A DNA stretch of 64,000 nt from Crenobacter intestini (GTDB taxonomy: Bacteria > Pseudomonadota > Gammaproteobacteria > Burkholderiales > Chromobacteriaceae): the NCBI RefSeq assembly GCF_004919095.1, contig NZ_STGJ01000001.1:434001-498000 (forward strand). Reading direction: 5' to 3'. How positions within the stretch are numbered: the first letter of the stretch is position 1; each line of letters begins with the position of its first letter. The notes beneath the pieces were generated by a model, which worked only from the letters and a program-made list of their open reading frames with translations, did no database searches and was not told where the DNA came from. Below, one piece after another: positions 37,820 through 46,533 of the stretch. The position numbers were made by a program, and so were the translations under genes.

Positions 37820-39118
37820 ATGCACACCCTCCAAGCCCTGATCGGCATGCTGTTCCTGATCGGCGTGGCCTATGCGGCATCCACCAACCGCAAGGCCATC
37901 AACTGGCGCATCGTCGGCGCCGGCCTGCTGATCCAGAGCGCCCTGTTTGTCCTGATCACCTACGTCCCTGCCATCAACGGCGTGTTCAGCGCCGTCGGCA
38001 CCGGCTTCGCCAAGCTCTTGTCGTTCGCCGGCGAAGGCGCCGGCTTCGTGTTCGGCGACCTGGCCAACCCGGCCAAGTTCGGCTTCATCTTCGCCTTCAT
38101 CGTGCTGCCGGTGATCGTGTTCTTCTCGGCGCTGACCGCCCTGCTCTACCACCTGGGCATCCTGCAGCGCGTGGTCGCCGGCATGGCGTGGTTCATGAAG
38201 CGCACCATGAAGCTGTCCGGCCCGGAGAGCCTGACCGTCGCCGGCAACATCTTCCTCGGCCAGACCGAGGCGCCGCTGTTGATCCGCCCGTATATCCGCC
38301 ACATGACCAAGTCGGAGCTCGCCTGCGTGATGGTCGCCGGCATGTCGACGCTGGCCGGCGGCGTGCTCGCCGCCTACGTGAGCTTCCTGGGCGGCGCGGA
38401 CACCGCCGAGCAGGCCAGGTTCGCGACCATGCTGCTGACCGCGTCGTTCATGAACGCGCCGGCGGCCGTGGTATTCGCCAAGATCATGTTCCCCGAGGAC
38501 GACGCCGAGCACGAATCCGGCCAGGACCGCCACGAAGCGGACGAGCCGGAGGACAGCACCTTCATCAGCGCGATTGTCGGCGGCGCGTTCGACGGCGCCA
38601 AGATGGCGACCGCGATCGCGACCATCCTGATCGCCATCGTCTCGCTGATCGCGATGATCAACTTCGTGCTGAAAGACGGCCTGGGCGACGCCATCGGCGT
38701 GAACGCACTGATCGCCAGCACCACCGGCGGCGTGTTCGACGGCCTGACCCTGCAATACCTGTTCGGCCAGGTGTTCCGCGTGTTCGCGTTCATGATGGGG
38801 GTGAGCTGGGCGGAGAGCCTGCAGGTCGGCTCGCTGATCGGCCAGAAGATCGTGCTCAACGAGTTCATCGCCTACCTCGACCTTGCCAAGCTGAAGGAAG
38901 CCGGCGCGCTTTCGCCGCAGGCCATCCTGATCTCGACCTTCGCGCTGTCGAGCTTCTCGAACTTCGGCTCGGTCGGCATCTCGGTCGCCGGCATCGGCGC
39001 GCTGGCGCCGAACAAGCAGAAGATCCTGGCGCAGATCGGCATGCGCGCGCTGTTGGCCGCCGTGATGGCGGGCTTCATGACCGCGACCATCGCCGGCCTG
39101 TGGCTGTCCGTGCTGTAA
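37820..39118 (+). CDS. nupC: Concentrative nucleoside transporter (NupC/CNT family)
   Basis: A 432-residue inner-membrane symporter with about 10 segments. CNT signatures are GFVFGDL, NIFLGQTEAPLLIRPYI, ELACVMVAGMSTLAGGVLAAYV and STFALSSFSNFGSVGISVAGIG. A charged loop of about 20 residues rich in His, Glu and Asp sits near residue 235. It imports nucleosides with protons or sodium. TAGAAT at 37775-37780 is a possible -10. A strong terminator follows. Confidence 0.92.
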   Translation: MHTLQALIGMLFLIGVAYAASTNRKAINWRIVGAGLLIQSALFVLITYVPAINGVFSAVGTGFAKLLSFAGEGAGFVFGDLANPAKFGFIFAFIVLPVIVFFSALTALLYHLGILQRVVAGMAWFMKRTMKLSGPESLTVAGNIFLGQTEAPLLIRPYIRHMTKSELACVMVAGMSTLAGGVLAAYVSFLGGADTAEQARFATMLLTASFMNAPAAVVFAKIMFPEDDAEHESGQDRHEADEPEDSTFISAIVGGAFDGAKMATAIATILIAIVSLIAMINFVLKDGLGDAIGVNALIASTTGGVFDGLTLQYLFGQVFRVFAFMMGVSWAESLQVGSLIGQKIVLNEFIAYLDLAKLKEAGALSPQAILISTFALSSFSNFGSVGISVAGIGALAPNKQKILAQIGMRALLAAVMAGFMTATIAGLWLSVL

Positions 39119-39140
39119 GCCTTCCCGGCTGACAACACGA

Positions 39141-39176
39141 GGGGGAAGCGGCTACCATGCCGCTTCCCTCTTTTTT
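39141..39176 (+). terminator. Rho-independent terminator of nupC
   Basis: Perfect 10-bp stem (39143-39152 with 39159-39168), a 6-base loop and six T at 39171-39176. It ends only 14 bases before the next gene's start codon. Confidence 0.9.
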
Positions 39177-39190
39177 CGACCGGACCCGCC

Positions 39191-40507
39191 GTGCAGGCTT
39201 CGTTCAGCTTCTTCTCCACCCGCCGCTTCCTGCCGCTCTTCTCGACGCAATTCCTCGGCGCGTTCAACGACAACCTGCTCAAGACCGCGATCGTGGTGAT
39301 GATCAGCTACCAGGGCTTGTCGATGGCGGGGCTGGGGCCGGCCATGCTGGTCAACGTGTGCGCGGGCGTGTTCATCCTGCCCTACTTCCTGTTCTCGGCC
39401 AGCGCCGGCAAGCTCTCCGAAAAGATCGACAAGGCGGTACTCGCCCGCGCGATCAAGCTCGCCGAGATCCTGATCATGGTGCTCGCCGCCGCCGGTTTCT
39501 GGCACGCGTCCGCGCCCTTGCTGATTGGCGCCCTCTTTTTGATGGGCGTGCACTCGACCTTCTTCGGCCCGCTCAAGTACTCGGTGCTGCCGCAATACCT
39601 GAAGGAGCGCGAGCTGGTCGGCGGCAACGGGCTGATCGAGATGGGCACCTTCCTCGCGATCCTGCTCGGGCAGATCGGCGGCAGCGTGCTGATCCAGCAC
39701 GGCCACCTGACGATCACCCTGCTGCTATCCGCCGTCGCGATCGCCGGCTACGCGGCCAGCCGCGCGATGCCGCCGGCGCCACCCGCCAGCCCCGAGATCA
39801 GGCTCTCGTTCAATATCGCCGACGACACCGCGACGCTGGTTTCCCGCGCGTGGCGGATGCGCGACGTGCGCGCAGCCATCCTCGGCATCTCGTGGTTCTG
39901 GCTGATGGGCTCGGTGTACACCACCCAGTTGCCGACCTTCACCCGCCTCAATCTCGGCGGCGACGCCGACGTCTACACGCTGATGCTCGCGCTCTTCTCG
40001 CTGGGCATCGGCCTGGGGTCCGTCGTGTGCGCCAAGCTCTCGCAGGGCCGGCTGCAACTGGGGCTGGTGCTCGTTGGCAGCGCCGGCATGAGCGTGTTCG
40101 GCCTCGACCTGGCGCTCGCCGCGTACACGCCGCACCAGGGCCCGCTGCTGACGCTTGGCGAGTACCTGATGCAGCCGGGACATGTACGCGAAATGGCCGC
40201 GCTGACCCTGCTCGGCTTCTTCGGCGGCTTCTTCACCGTGCCGCTGTATACCTGGCTGCAAACGGCGAGCCCGGACGACTTCCGCTCGCAGGCGATCGCC
40301 GTCAACAACATCGTCAACGGCCTCTATATGGTGCTCGCCGCAGCCTTGAGCGTCGCCGTGCTGGCGCTGACCGACAATATCGCGCTGCTGCTCGCCGGCG
40401 CCGCCGTGCTCAACCTGCTCGCCAGCCTGCACCTGGTCGCGTGCGCGCCGCGCATCTGGCAGGAACGGATCGCGTGGTTCACGGCGCTCAAACGCGCGCC
40501 GCGCTAG
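39191..40507 (+). CDS. MFS transporter, LplT-like (lysophospholipid transporter type)
   Basis: A 438-residue, 12-segment membrane protein. The N-terminal FLPLFSTQFLGAFNDNLLKTA and the mid-region MGVHSTFFGPLKYSVLPQYL are typical of LplT and of the MFS domain fused to acyltransferases in other bacteria. LplT moves lysophosphatidylethanolamine inwards for re-acylation. No acyltransferase gene is adjacent here. The start is GTG at 39191, the only one giving the complete first segment. No good ribosome site is visible and a terminator lies just upstream. Confidence 0.82.
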   Translation: MQASFSFFSTRRFLPLFSTQFLGAFNDNLLKTAIVVMISYQGLSMAGLGPAMLVNVCAGVFILPYFLFSASAGKLSEKIDKAVLARAIKLAEILIMVLAAAGFWHASAPLLIGALFLMGVHSTFFGPLKYSVLPQYLKERELVGGNGLIEMGTFLAILLGQIGGSVLIQHGHLTITLLLSAVAIAGYAASRAMPPAPPASPEIRLSFNIADDTATLVSRAWRMRDVRAAILGISWFWLMGSVYTTQLPTFTRLNLGGDADVYTLMLALFSLGIGLGSVVCAKLSQGRLQLGLVLVGSAGMSVFGLDLALAAYTPHQGPLLTLGEYLMQPGHVREMAALTLLGFFGGFFTVPLYTWLQTASPDDFRSQAIAVNNIVNGLYMVLAAALSVAVLALTDNIALLLAGAAVLNLLASLHLVACAPRIWQERIAWFTALKRAPR

Positions 40508-40561
40508 CGCCATTTGCGCCAGATCAGAACAAGAACAAAGCACTTGCTTTATTTTTACCGA

Positions 40562-40581
40562 ACGCCGGCTACTGCCGGCGT
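40562..40581. repeat. Hairpin between the LplT-like gene and cstA
   Basis: Perfect 8-bp stem (40562-40569 with 40574-40581), loop TACT, with no T-run on the plus strand. An AT-rich stretch (40536-40557) precedes it. It could be a weak terminator or part of the cstA leader, about 90 bases before the cstA ATG. Confidence 0.4.
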
Positions 40582-40673
40582 CATGCCTGCCGCCCCGCAC
40601 CTCGCGTACGACCAGAGCCGACAAAGGCCACCGGGCGGCCTCTACATTCGGTCGAAATAAAGGAAAGATCCCC

Positions 40674-42104
40674 ATGATCTGGTTTCTCATCGCCTGTGGC
40701 CTGCTGATCGGCGGCTACTTCGTCTACGGCGCCTTCGTCGAACGCGTGTTTGGCCCCAAACCCGCGCGCGCCACCCCCGCCGCCAGCCACGCCGACGGCG
40801 TCGACTACGTCGAGATGCCGACCGCCAAGGTCTGGCTGATCCAGTTGCTCAACATCGCCGGCATCGGCCCGATCTTCGGCCCCATCCTGGGCGCGCTGTA
40901 CGGCCCGGTCGCCATGCTGTGGATCGTGTTCGGCTGCATCTTCGCCGGCGCCGTGCACGACTACTTCTCGGGGATGCTCAGCGTGCGCGCCGGCGGCGCG
41001 TCGGTGCCGTCGGTGGTCGGCCAGCACCTGGGGAACGTGGTGCGCCAGTTCATGAACGCGTTCGCGCTGCTCTTGCTGATGCTGGTCGGCGTGGTGTTCG
41101 TGTTGAGCCCGGCCGGCCTGCTGGCCAACCTGACCGGCACCGAGGTCGCGATCTGGACCGCGGTGATCTTCGCCTACTACATCCTCGCCACCGTGGTGCC
41201 GGTCGACAAGATCATCGGCCGCGTCTACCCCTTCTTCGGCGCGCTGCTGCTGTTCATGTCGATCAGCCTGATCGTCGGCCTCGCGCTGTCCGACCACAGC
41301 TTCTACTCGGCCGGCCTCGACTTCGGCACCAATATGCACCCGGGCGAGCTGCCGCTGTGGCCGCTGCTCTTCATCACCATCGCCTGCGGTGCGCTGTCGG
41401 GCTTCCACGCGACGCAGTCGCCGCTGATGGCCCGCTGCATGGCCAACGAGAAGCACGGCCGCTTCGTGTTCTACGGCGCGATGATCGGCGAGGGCGTGAT
41501 CGCGCTGATCTGGTGCACGCTCGGCCTGTCGTTCTACGACAGCCCGGCGGCGATGCAGGCGACCATGGCCGCCGGCGGCCCGGCCAAGGTGGTGCACGAG
41601 GTGTCGACCTCGCTGTTGGGCATGACCGGCGGCGTGCTGGCCGTGCTCGGCGTGATCGTGCTGCCGATCACCTCGGGCGACACCGCGTTCCGCTCGGCAC
41701 GCCTGATCGTCGCCGAACTGATCAAGCTGCCGCAAAAGGCGATCGGCAAGCGCATGCTCATCGCGGTGCCGATGTTCGCCGTCGGCCTCGCGCTCAGCTA
41801 TGTCGACTTCAACGTGATCTGGCGCTACTTCGGCTGGGCCAACCAGGCGACCGCCAGCATCATGCTGTGGACCGCCGCCGCCTACCTGATGCGCCACGGC
41901 AAGTTCCACTGGATCTGCACCGTACCGGCCCTGTTCATGAGCGCGGTGTGCATCACCTACCTTGCCAACGCGCCGATCGGCTTCGGCCTTGATTTGACCA
42001 CCTCGACGGTGATCGGCGTCGCCGGCGCCATTGCGCTGGCCGTGCTGTTTTTCGTCAAGGTGCGCCGCTGCGACGCGGCGATCGCCGCCGAACAGCAGGC
42101 GTAA
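40674..42104 (+). CDS. cstA: Carbon starvation CstA family transporter, short form
   Basis: A 476-residue membrane protein with about 13 segments. CstA-family stretches include LLNIAGIGPIFGPILGALYGP, AGAVHDYFSGMLSVRAGG, LSGFHATQSPLMARC and LPITSGDTAFRSARL. E. coli CstA has about 700 residues; this shorter form lacks the C-terminal extension. Family members take up peptides or pyruvate. The ATG at 40674 has AAAGGAAAG upstream. A stable hairpin follows the gene. Confidence 0.9.
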   Translation: MIWFLIACGLLIGGYFVYGAFVERVFGPKPARATPAASHADGVDYVEMPTAKVWLIQLLNIAGIGPIFGPILGALYGPVAMLWIVFGCIFAGAVHDYFSGMLSVRAGGASVPSVVGQHLGNVVRQFMNAFALLLLMLVGVVFVLSPAGLLANLTGTEVAIWTAVIFAYYILATVVPVDKIIGRVYPFFGALLLFMSISLIVGLALSDHSFYSAGLDFGTNMHPGELPLWPLLFITIACGALSGFHATQSPLMARCMANEKHGRFVFYGAMIGEGVIALIWCTLGLSFYDSPAAMQATMAAGGPAKVVHEVSTSLLGMTGGVLAVLGVIVLPITSGDTAFRSARLIVAELIKLPQKAIGKRMLIAVPMFAVGLALSYVDFNVIWRYFGWANQATASIMLWTAAAYLMRHGKFHWICTVPALFMSAVCITYLANAPIGFGLDLTTSTVIGVAGAIALAVLFFVKVRRCDAAIAAEQQA

Positions 42105-42112
42105 ACGGGCAA

Positions 42113-42135
42113 ACGGGCGGCGCTTCGCCGCCCGT
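42113..42135 (+). terminator. Hairpin after cstA, probable terminator
   Basis: Perfect 10-bp GC-rich stem (42113-42122 with 42126-42135) with loop CTT, 8 bases after the cstA stop. There is no T-run, so termination would be weak or factor-dependent. Confidence 0.5.
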
Positions 42136-42208
42136 CAATGACGATCGGGTAGACAGCGCCCCGTTTCCGCCTTAAATTGGCCGCCTCGACCCAGCCCGAA
42201 CACGGCCG

Positions 42209-44617
42209 ATGCAGCCCAAGCCCACCCTTCCCTACCCGCTCGCCTTCGCGCTGAGCCCCTGCGCGCAACTGATTGCCGACGCAGACGGCGTGATCGTCGC
42301 GGCCAACCAGGCCGCCTGCCGCCTGCTGGGCGCAGGGGAAGCGGCGCTGTGCGGCACGCGTTGCGCGCCCTTGCCGGCCAACGCTAACGAACGCGCGCTA
42401 GGCGGCGGCTTGCGGCTGATCGTGCTCGAGCCCGAATGCGCCGCGGCGTCCGCCGGGCTGCCGATGAGCGTGGGCAAGTCGGTACTCGAACTCATCGCGC
42501 ACGGCGCGCCGCTACCCCGGGTGCTGACCGCCCTCGCGCAGGGCATCGAACGCGCGAATCCCGAGGTGCGCGCAAGCATCCTGTTGCTCGCGCGCGACAA
42601 CCGCCACCTGCTGCTGGGCGCCGCCCCCAGCCTGCCCGACTTCTACAACGAGGCCGTGCACGGCCTCGCGATCGGCGACGGTGTCGGCGCCTGCGGCACC
42701 GCCGCCGCGCGCGGCGAGCGCGTCATCGTCGAGGACATCGCCAGCCACCCCTACTGGGCGCCCTATACCGCGCTTGCGCGCGCCGCCGACCTTGCCGCGT
42801 GCTGGTCGGAGCCCGTCGTCAACCCGGCAGGCAAGGTGCTCGGCACCTTCGCGCTCTACCACGCCCGCCCGGCCTCGCCAACCGAGGCCGACATCGCGGC
42901 GATCACCGAGGCCGCGCACCTTGCCTCGGTCGCCATCGAGCGCAGCCGCACCCTCGAGGCGATGCAGCTCTCCGACCTGATCCTGCGCGCCAGCAGCGAA
43001 GCGATGCTGGTGATGGACGAAGCGCGGCGCATCCAGACGGTGAACCCGGCGTTCACCACGCTGACCGGCTACCCGGAAAGCGAGGCGGTCGGGCTGGACG
43101 CGCGCGTGCTGCGCGGCCCGTCCAACCGTCCCGAGCGCATCGACATGGTCGAGGCCGAGTTGAGGGCCAAGGGCCGCTGGCAGGGCGAATTCTGGCTGGC
43201 GACACGGGAAGGCGCCGAGTTTCCGGCGCGGCTGACGCTGGACAGCGTCGCGCACGGCAGCCACACCCACACCGTCGCCATCTTCTCCGACTTCTCGCAA
43301 AAGAAGGCCGCCGAGCGGGCGATCTGGCAGCAGGCCAACCACGACAACCTGACCGGGCTACCCAACCGGCGCCACCTGCTCGACCGCCTCGCGCGCCAGA
43401 TTACGGCCAGCGCAGGCCGGCTCGCGGTGCTGTTCGTCGACCTCGACCACTTCAAGAACGTCAACGACAGCCAGGGCCACGGCGCGGGCGACGCGCTGCT
43501 GGTCGAGGCGGGCCGGCGCCTGCTCTCGTGCGTGCGCGCCGGCGACATGGTCGCGCGCATCGGCGGCGACGAATTCGTCGTACTGGTGGCCGAGGCAGAC
43601 AAGGTACAGGCAGGCCGGCTGGCCGAGCGCATCCTCGACGCGCTGTGCCGGCCCTTCGTGCTGAACGGCGAGGCCTGCCATATCAGCGCCAGCGTCGGCG
43701 TCGCGCTGCACGACACGTTTGCCGGTGTCGACGCCGAGACGCTGCTCGGGCAGGCGGACCTCGCGATGTACGCGGCCAAGCAGCAGGGGCGCAACAGCGC
43801 GCACTTCTACGTGGACGCCCTGCAGCAGGCGGCGCTCGAGCGCTCGCAGATGCTGCGCGAACTGCGCGACGCGCTCAGGCGCCAGGCGTTCACGCTGGTC
43901 TACCAGCCCGTCGTCGAGCTGGCCACCGGCCGCATCCGCAAGGCCGAGGCGCTGCTGCGCTGGCAGAACGACGCGGGCGAGCCGGTCAGCCCCGACCGTT
44001 TCATCCCGCTGGCCGAAGAGGCCGGGCTGATGCCCGAGATCGGCGAATGGGTGCTGCAGCAGGCGGCGAAGCAGGCCGCGCGCTGGCGCCGGCTGGACCC
44101 CGGCTTCGTGGTCAGCGTCAACGTCTCGCCGGTGCAGTTCAGGCGCGAGCGCAGCAGCGTGCCGCTCACCGAGACCATCGCATCGCTCTCAGGCATCGCC
44201 GTCGAGATCACCGAAGGCGTGCTGCTCGACGCCGACCCCGCCGTACAGACACAACTGTTGCGCCTGCGCGACGCCGGCGTCGAGGTAGCGATCGACGACT
44301 TCGGCACCGGCTACTCGTCGCTCGCCTACCTGCAGAAGTTCGACATCGACAGCCTGAAGATCGACCGCCGCTTCGTGCAGCACCTGCACCTGAGCGGCGT
44401 CGACCTCGCCCTGTGCGAGGCCGTCATCGTGATGGCGCACAAGCTGGGCTTAAGCGTGGTCGCCGAAGGGATAGAGTGCGAGGCGCAGCGCGCGCTGCTC
44501 GCGCGCGCCGGCTGCGACTACGGGCAGGGCTTCCTGTTCTCGCCGGGCGTACCCGCCGACGCGCTGACCGCCCAGCTGGTTGCCGGCCGCGCCGCCGAGA
44601 CTTCGAGCGCGCCGTAG
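42209..44617 (+). CDS. GAF-PAS-GGDEF-EAL c-di-GMP signalling protein
   Basis: An 802-residue soluble protein: a short PAS-like N-terminus, a GAF domain (about 85-250), a PAS domain (about 255-370, NPAFTTLTGYPESEAVG), GGDEF (about 375-535) and EAL (about 550-795). The cyclase motif IGGDEF and the inhibitory site RAGD five residues before it are intact. The phosphodiesterase residues are all present: EALLRW, NVSPVQF, DDFGTGYSSL, KIDRRFV, VAEGIE. Either or both activities are possible. No membrane segment is seen. Its last 100 bases overlap an opposite-strand gene. Confidence 0.92.
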   Translation: MQPKPTLPYPLAFALSPCAQLIADADGVIVAANQAACRLLGAGEAALCGTRCAPLPANANERALGGGLRLIVLEPECAAASAGLPMSVGKSVLELIAHGAPLPRVLTALAQGIERANPEVRASILLLARDNRHLLLGAAPSLPDFYNEAVHGLAIGDGVGACGTAAARGERVIVEDIASHPYWAPYTALARAADLAACWSEPVVNPAGKVLGTFALYHARPASPTEADIAAITEAAHLASVAIERSRTLEAMQLSDLILRASSEAMLVMDEARRIQTVNPAFTTLTGYPESEAVGLDARVLRGPSNRPERIDMVEAELRAKGRWQGEFWLATREGAEFPARLTLDSVAHGSHTHTVAIFSDFSQKKAAERAIWQQANHDNLTGLPNRRHLLDRLARQITASAGRLAVLFVDLDHFKNVNDSQGHGAGDALLVEAGRRLLSCVRAGDMVARIGGDEFVVLVAEADKVQAGRLAERILDALCRPFVLNGEACHISASVGVALHDTFAGVDAETLLGQADLAMYAAKQQGRNSAHFYVDALQQAALERSQMLRELRDALRRQAFTLVYQPVVELATGRIRKAEALLRWQNDAGEPVSPDRFIPLAEEAGLMPEIGEWVLQQAAKQAARWRRLDPGFVVSVNVSPVQFRRERSSVPLTETIASLSGIAVEITEGVLLDADPAVQTQLLRLRDAGVEVAIDDFGTGYSSLAYLQKFDIDSLKIDRRFVQHLHLSGVDLALCEAVIVMAHKLGLSVVAEGIECEAQRALLARAGCDYGQGFLFSPGVPADALTAQLVAGRAAETSSAP

Positions 44618-44850
44618 CCCAGCGCCTCGCGCCGCGAGCACACTGGGGCGAGCGCCGCCTTGTCCAGCGTCGCGAGCACCGCCTCGGGCTCGGGCTTGCC
44701 GTGCCACCAGAAGAGCCACAGCGCGTCGCGCGGCGGCCACATCCACAGCACGCGCTGGTAAACGCCCCCGCCCGCCTCCAGGGTTTCCGGCTCGCGCCCG
44801 ACCTCGTGCCACTGCCCGTCCAGCGGGCCGCCGACCAACAGGATACGCAT
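44518..44850 (-). CDS. Hypothetical protein, 110 aa, overlapping the GGDEF-EAL gene
   Basis: Starts MRILLVGGPLDGQWHEVGRE, a GGPLDG opening seen in many small phage and bacterial proteins of unknown role. A Trp-rich VLWMWPPRDALWLFWWHGK segment follows. The ATG at 44850 has GAGGAGG at good spacing, the main reason to believe the gene. The last 33 codons lie antisense to the 3' end of the GGDEF-EAL gene, and the C-terminal third looks compositionally forced. It may be shorter in reality. Function unknown. Confidence 0.55.
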   Translation of the reverse strand: MRILLVGGPLDGQWHEVGREPETLEAGGGVYQRVLWMWPPRDALWLFWWHGKPEPEAVLATLDKAALAPVCSRREALGYGALEVSAARPATSWAVSASAGTPGENRKPCP

Positions 44851-44996
44851 GCTGCCTCCTCGTGATTGTCCCGCCCATCCTCGCACGGCCAGCGCCACCC
44901 GCCCTTGCCCGGCGTCAAAAAAAGCGCCCGCTATCCTGCAGGGCAGGACAAACGCAAAACCGGTAGAATCAGTCACCGCCTGAACACTGGAAGCCC

Positions 44997-46193
44997 ATGC
45001 CCCGCCCTGTCCCGTCACTCGCCATCATCCTCGCTGCCCTCGGCACCCTCGGCCCCTTCGCGATCGACACCTTCCTGCCGGCGATGCCGGCAATCGCAGG
45101 CGCCTTGTCCGTCGACGAAACGCAGACGCCGCTGATCCTCTCCGCCTATATGGCGAGCTTCGGGCTGATGATGCTGTGGCACGGCGCGATCGCCGACGCC
45201 ATCGGCCGCCGCCCGGTACTGCTCGCCGGCACCTTCTGCTACGCGTTGGCCGCGCTGGGCTGCACCTTCGCAGACAGCTTCGCCGAACTGGTCGCCTTCA
45301 GGGTGCTGCAAGGGGTCAGCGGCGGGGTCGGCCTGATCGTCGGACGCGCCATCATCCGCGACTGCTACCAGGGCATCGCCGCGCAGAAGCTGATGTCGCA
45401 GGTGACCATGCTGTTCGCGCTCTCGCCGGCGATGGCGCCGGTGATCGGCGGCTGGCTGTATTCGGCCTTCGGCTGGCGCGCGGTGTTCGCCTTCATGGCG
45501 GTGGTCGGCGCCGTGCTGTTCGTGATGTGCGTGACCGCCCTGCCCGAGACGCACCCGCCCGAAAAGCGCACGCCGCTGGCCGCGCGCGCGCTCCTCGCCA
45601 ACTATCGCGCCGTCGCCGGCAACCCGCGCTTTCGCCTCTATACCGTCGCAGTCAGCCTGAACTTCGTCGGCTTCTTCGTCTACGTGCCTTCCGCGCCGGC
45701 CATGCTGATCGGCCAGCTCGGGCTCGGCCCGAACGATTTTTTGTGGCTGTTCGGCCCGGCGGTGGCCGGCATGATCACGGGCGCGTGGCTGTCCGGCCGC
45801 GCCGCCGGCCGCTTTACCGCACGCCAGGCGGTCAACGCGGGCTACGTGATGATGCTGACCGCGGCGCTTACCAGCGTCGCCCACGCGCTCCTGTTCCCGC
45901 CCGCGCTGCCCGCGAGCGTGCTGCCGATCGGGCTTTACACCATGGGGATGTCGCTGGCCGCACCGTCGATCACGCTGGCCATCCTCGACTTGTTCCCCGC
46001 GCAACGCGGTACCGCCTCCTCGATGCAGGGCTTCGTGCAGACGCTGACCGGCGCCATCGTCGCCGGCGCCCTCGCCCCGCTGATCTGGCACAGCGTGACG
46101 CTGTTAGCTACTGCCTCGCTCGCCTTCTGCGCACTGGGCCTCGTCTTCGTCCGCCTCGCCCGCCGCCATGCGCCGCCGACGCCGGCGTCTTGA
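44997..46193 (+). CDS. Bcr/CflA family multidrug efflux MFS transporter
   Basis: A 398-residue, 12-segment drug:proton antiporter. Family motifs are PFAIDTFLPAMPAIAGAL in the first segment, HGAIADAIGRRPVLLAG (motif A), the LQGVSGGVGLIVGRAIIRD stretch (motif B region) and FALSPAMAPVIGGWL (motif C). The substrate cannot be told; relatives export bicyclomycin, chloramphenicol or sulfonamides. TAGAAT at 44963-44968 is a possible -10. The gene ends 4 bases before a very strong terminator, after which the accessory island begins. Confidence 0.9.
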   Translation: MPRPVPSLAIILAALGTLGPFAIDTFLPAMPAIAGALSVDETQTPLILSAYMASFGLMMLWHGAIADAIGRRPVLLAGTFCYALAALGCTFADSFAELVAFRVLQGVSGGVGLIVGRAIIRDCYQGIAAQKLMSQVTMLFALSPAMAPVIGGWLYSAFGWRAVFAFMAVVGAVLFVMCVTALPETHPPEKRTPLAARALLANYRAVAGNPRFRLYTVAVSLNFVGFFVYVPSAPAMLIGQLGLGPNDFLWLFGPAVAGMITGAWLSGRAAGRFTARQAVNAGYVMMLTAALTSVAHALLFPPALPASVLPIGLYTMGMSLAAPSITLAILDLFPAQRGTASSMQGFVQTLTGAIVAGALAPLIWHSVTLLATASLAFCALGLVFVRLARRHAPPTPAS

Positions 46194-46197
46194 AGTT

Positions 46198-46236
46198 CCC
46201 AACAAAAACGCTGCCGATGGCAGCGTTTTTGTTGGG
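46198..46236. terminator. Strong bidirectional terminator after the Bcr/CflA gene
   Basis: Perfect 18-bp stem (46198-46215 with 46219-46236) with loop GAT, containing AAAAA on one arm and TTTTT on the other. It marks the left border of the accessory island; the IS30 remnant starts immediately after. Confidence 0.88.
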
Positions 46237-46237
46237 G

Positions 46238-46520
46238 GTGCTGGCGTTTGTCGGACAGCAGGATGTGGCTCGCCAACTGAAGGCTAACTGCTTTTTCGCC
46301 GAGCCGTACAGTTCCTGGCAGCGTGGCTGCAACGAGCATTTGAACGGACTGGTACGGCAATACTTCCAGAAAGGAAAGACCGATTTTACAAAAGTGACGC
46401 AGACGGAGCTGGACGAGGTCGAGCGGAAGTTGAACCATCGACCGAGAAAACGGCTTGGCTGGCATTCGCCAGCCAAGGTCTTCCGGCCTGCAGCGCGTTG
46501 CACTTACTTTTTGAATCCGC
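46238..46520 (+). pseudogene. IS30-family transposase, C-terminal remnant
   Basis: About 85 codons encode the end of an IS30-type DDE transposase: CFFAEPYSSWQRGCNEHLNG (with the final catalytic Glu in NEH), then VRQYFQKGKTDFTKV and KLNHRPRKRLGWHSPAKVF. Nothing of the helix-turn-helix or the first two catalytic Asp remains, because the sequence on the left is the Bcr terminator. The reading frame runs on past the usual end. It is a 5'-deleted, inactive copy and the only insertion-sequence trace seen. Confidence 0.85.
46497..46516 (+). repeat. Probable right terminal inverted repeat of the IS30 remnant
   Basis: GTTGCACTTACTTTTTGAAT resembles the usual right end of IS30-family elements (GTTGCACTT...TTGAAT). 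The matching left end is missing. It stops 6 bases before the putative cassette junction at 46522. Confidence 0.45.
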
Positions 46521-46533
46521 CGTTTGGAGCATC

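Noticed and set aside
33905-40530. Shared string TTTGCGCCAGATCA upstream of fhs (about 33910) and cstA (about 40514) as a regulator site
   Set aside because: Only two copies, no dyad common to both, and no known consensus. Chance similarity cannot be excluded.
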